A stretch of DNA of 64,000 bases, taken from contig LNGK01000006.1 in the NCBI GenBank assembly GCA_001510575.1, forward strand, positions 2,584,926 through 2,648,925, read 5' to 3'. The position numbers and the translations under genes were made by a program. Positions 61,230-64,000 of the stretch are shown here, in pieces; position 1 is the first letter of the stretch, and the number at the start of each line of letters is the position of its first letter. This DNA is from Knoxdaviesia capensis. Its lineage: Eukaryota; Ascomycota; Sordariomycetes; Microascales; Gondwanamycetaceae. The notes beneath the pieces are model-generated. The model saw nothing but the letters and a program-made list of their open reading frames with translations. It was not told the DNA's origin and made no database searches.

Positions 61230-63370
61230 AGTTATTAATAATTAACACTCCTAGCTTAGGTAACTAGAAGTACCTATAGACGGCTAGCTTAGGTAACTAG
61301 TTATTAATAATCAACACTCCTAGCTTAGGCAACCAGGAGTACCTATAGACGGCTAGCTTAGTTAACCATCCTTCAATAATCAGCACTCCTGGCTTAGGGA
61401 ACCAGGAGTACCTATAGACGGCTGGCTTAGGTAACCAGTTATCAATAAGCAAAACTCCTAGCTTAGGCAACCAGGAGTACCTATAGACGGCTGGCTTAGG
61501 TAACCAGTTATCAATGATCAACACTCCTAGCTCAGGCAACCAGGAGTACCTATAGATAGCTAGCTTAGGTAACTAGTTATCAATAACTACGAGACATCTG
61601 GCTTAGGTAACTAGAAGTTACCTTTAGATAGCTAGCGTAGGTAACTAGTTATTAATAATTAATACTCCTAGCTTAGGTAACTAGAAGTTACCTGTAGATG
61701 GCTGGCTTAGGTAACTAGTTATTAATAATTAATACTCCTAGCTTAGGTAACTAGGAGTACCTATAGATAGCTAGCGTAGGTAACCAGTTATTAATAATTA
61801 ATACTCCTAGCTTAGGTAACTAGAAGTTACCTATAGATAGCTAGCTTAGGTAACCAGTTATTAATAATTAACACTCCTAGCTTAGGCAACTAGGAGTACC
61901 TATAGATAGCTAGCTTAGGTAACTAGTTATTAATAATTAACACTCCTAGCTTAGGGAACCAGGAGTACCTATAGACGGCTAGCTTAAGTAACCAGTTATT
62001 AATAATCAACACTCCTAGCTTAGGTAACTAGGAGTACCTATAGATAGCTAGCTTAGGTAACTAGTTATTAATAATTAACACTCCTAGCTTAGGTAACTAG
62101 GAGTACCTATAGATAGCTAGCTTAGGTAACTAGTTATTAATAACTACGAGACATCTAGCTTAGGTAACTAGAAGTTACCTATAGATAGCTAGCTTAGGTA
62201 ACTAGTTATTAATAATTAATACTCCTAGCTTAGGTAACTAGGAGTACCTATAGACGGCTAGCTTAGGTAACTAGTTATCGATAATTAAAACTCCTAGCTT
62301 AGGTAACTAGGAGTACCTATAGATAGCTAGCTTAGGTAACTAGTTATTAATAACTACGAGACATCTAGCTTAGGTAACTAGAAGTTACCTATAGATAGCT
62401 AGCTTAGGTAACTAGTTATTAATAATTAATACTCCTAGCTTAGGGAACTAGGAGTACCTATAGACGGCTAGCTTAAGTAACTAGTTATTAATAACTACGA
62501 GATATCTAGCTTAAGTAACTAGAAGTTACCTATAGATAGCTAGCTTAGGTAACTAGTTATTAATAATTAACACTCCTAGCTTAGGCAACTAGGAGTACCT
62601 ATAGACGGCTAGCTTAGGTAACCCTAAGTTAATAATCAATACTCCTAGCTTAGGTAACTAGAAGTTACCTATAGATAGCTAGCGTAGGTAACCAGTTATT
62701 AATAATTAATACCCCTAGCTTAGGTAACTAGGAGTACCTATAGACGGCTAGCTTAGGTAACTAGTTATTAATAATAGGTAACCGGAAGTTAGGTATAGAT
62801 AACTAACTTAGGTAACTAGTTATTAATAATTAACACTCCTAGCTTAGGGAATTAGGAGTACCTATAGACGGCTAGCTTAGGTAACTAGCTATTAATAATT
62901 AACACTCCTAGCTTAGGTAACTAGGAGTACCTATAGATAGCTAGCTTAGGTAACTAGTTATTAATAACTACGAGATATCTAGCTTAGGTAACTAGAAGTT
63001 ACCTATAGATAGCTAGCTTAGGTAACTAGTTATTAATAATTAATACTCCTAGCTTAGGTAACTAGGAGTACCTATAGATAGCTAGCTTAGGTAACTAGTT
63101 ATTAATAACTACGAGACATCTAGCTTAGGTAACTAGAAGTTACCTATAGATAGCTAGCTTAGGTAACTAGTTATTAATAATTAACACTCCTAGCTTAGGG
63201 AACCAGGAGTACCTATAGACGGCTAGCTTAGGTAACCAGTTATTAATAACTACGAGACATCTAGCTTAAGTAACTAGAAGTTACCTATAGATAGCTAGCT
63301 TAGGTAACTAGTTATTAATAATTAACACTCCTAGCTTAGGTAACCAGGAGTACCTATAGACGGCTAGCTT
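61230..63370 (+). repeat. 69-bp satellite, about 30 units
   Basis: Unit words are GCTAGCTTAGGTAACTAG, TTATTAATAATTAACACTCC, TAGCTTAGGTAACTAG and GAGTACCTATAGA. Variants carry TAACTACGAGACATC in place of TAATTAACACTCC. Units near 61290-61560 keep CA and CAG, so this part is less RIPed. The length is a multiple of 3, which lets a 23-residue periodic minus-strand frame stay open at 61297-61539; I treat that as a by-product. Confidence 0.88.
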
Positions 63371-63910
63371 AGGTATATAGCTATCGTTAAACTTAGACTT
63401 CCTACTTTAGGCTATCCGACCTATTAAGACTTCGTCCTATCGTTATCTTATATTTAGAATAAACTTTCGTTTCTATTAATAGTATAGGTAGAGGCTTTAT
63501 TCTAGCTCTAGATAATCTCACTAATCATAAAGTACTAGCTTCACGGAGTCCTCTAGCTATATATCGTCCCTTAGAATAGGCCTAAAATTTAAGCCGATTC
63601 GTACCGTAGTTTCACTTAAGGCCTTCCTTAGATACTTAGTCTAGTTCCTTATTATCTTAGTTCTAACTAGATAGGCTCTATAACTAACTAGCCGCCGGCT
63701 AGACTATATATAGTAGTATTAGGAGATAAAATCTCCTCCTAGTCTACTAGGTTAATAAGACGGCTAGCGTAGGTACCTAGCTATCGTTAAAATTAGACTT
63801 CCTACTTTAGGCTATCCGACCTACTAGGACTTCGTCCTATCGTTATCTTATATTCGGAATAAACTTTCGTTTTCTTAATACTATAAATAGGGGCTTTATT
63901 CTAGTTCTAT
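63371..63910 (+). repeat. Third ~350-bp unit and partial duplicate next to the terminal array
   Basis: A block starting AGCTATCGTTAAACTTAGAC continues through the ~350-bp unit (ACCTAAAATTTAAGCCGA, GGAGATAAAATCTCCTCC). Its first ~140 bases are repeated at 63770-63905 up to the terminal array. It encloses the 69-bp satellite together with the copies at 60441-61229. Confidence 0.75.
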
Positions 63911-64000
63911 ATTTAGGGTTACTTAGGGTTACTTAGGGTTACTTAGGGTTACTTAGGGTTACTTAGGGTTACTTAGGGTTACTTAGGGTTACTTAGGGTT
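63911..64000 (+). repeat. Terminal TTAGGGTTAC array, probable telomere or telomere-derived
   Basis: Nine TTAGGG motifs spaced exactly 10 bases apart, each followed by TTAC, run without variation to the window edge. The G-rich strand points right, as at a right chromosome end. The unit is not the TTAGGG hexamer usual in filamentous fungi. Whether the array goes on beyond the window cannot be seen. Confidence 0.7.

Noticed and set aside
61297..61539. 80-codon minus-strand open frame with 23-residue repeats (LPKLGVLIIDNWLPKPAVY type)
   Set aside because: It lies wholly inside the 69-bp satellite; 69 is a multiple of 3, so any stop-free unit gives a periodic frame. It is open only where RIP is weaker, and has no start context or flanking gene signal.

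Overview
The window looks like one end of a chromosome from a filamentous ascomycete (Pezizomycotina). The evidence is short spliceosomal introns of 52-58 bp, a fungal FunK1 kinase, a DUF3723 gene, extreme CpA/TpG depletion typical of repeat-induced point mutation (RIP), a telomere-linked RecQ-type helicase, and a TTAGGG-containing array at the right edge in the orientation expected of a right-hand telomere. The genus cannot be fixed from this.

Layout. (1) 1-7.0 kb is the last ordinary-composition DNA. It holds a decayed DUF3723 gene (minus), a frameshifted fungal aminoglycoside-phosphotransferase-like kinase (plus), a possible dehydrogenase remnant (minus) and one intact-looking FunK1 protein kinase gene (minus, two exons). 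(2) 7.0-8.2 kb is a transition: a RIPed stub, a broken Gypsy LTR ending at a TTTAGGG pair, and an island that was not RIPed. (3) 8.2-45.1 kb is a nest of LTR retrotransposons: Copia G cut off at Gypsy A; a tail fragment C; Gypsy fragment D interrupted by Copia E, which holds Copia F, which holds Gypsy B in its LTR. (4) 45.1-49.4 kb is a 41/53-bp minisatellite. (5) 49.6-54.6 kb is a RIP-destroyed telomere-linked helicase gene (minus). (6) 54.6-58.6 kb is a ~236-bp satellite. (7) 58.65-60.44 kb is a minisatellite framed by ~200-bp inverted repeats. (8) 60.4-63.9 kb holds ~350-bp and 69-bp subtelomeric repeats. (9) 63.9-64.0 kb is a perfect 10-bp repeat, TTAGGGTTAC.

From about 8.2 kb onward CA and TG dinucleotides are almost absent while CG is common. 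This removes nearly every ATG and turns CAA/CAG/TGG codons into stops, so the region has almost no open frames although protein families can still be read through TAA/TAG codons. Reading that way identifies Copia, Gypsy and helicase domains and shows RIP changing catalytic Asp codons to Asn. Only the FunK1 gene appears fully open. The most novel items are a conserved third open frame with hydrophobic segments after pol in the Gypsy family, sparing of the outer halves of LTRs from RIP, the 10-bp terminal repeat, and the inverted-repeat-framed minisatellite. All reading was done by eye; family calls rest on remembered motifs, not database searches.
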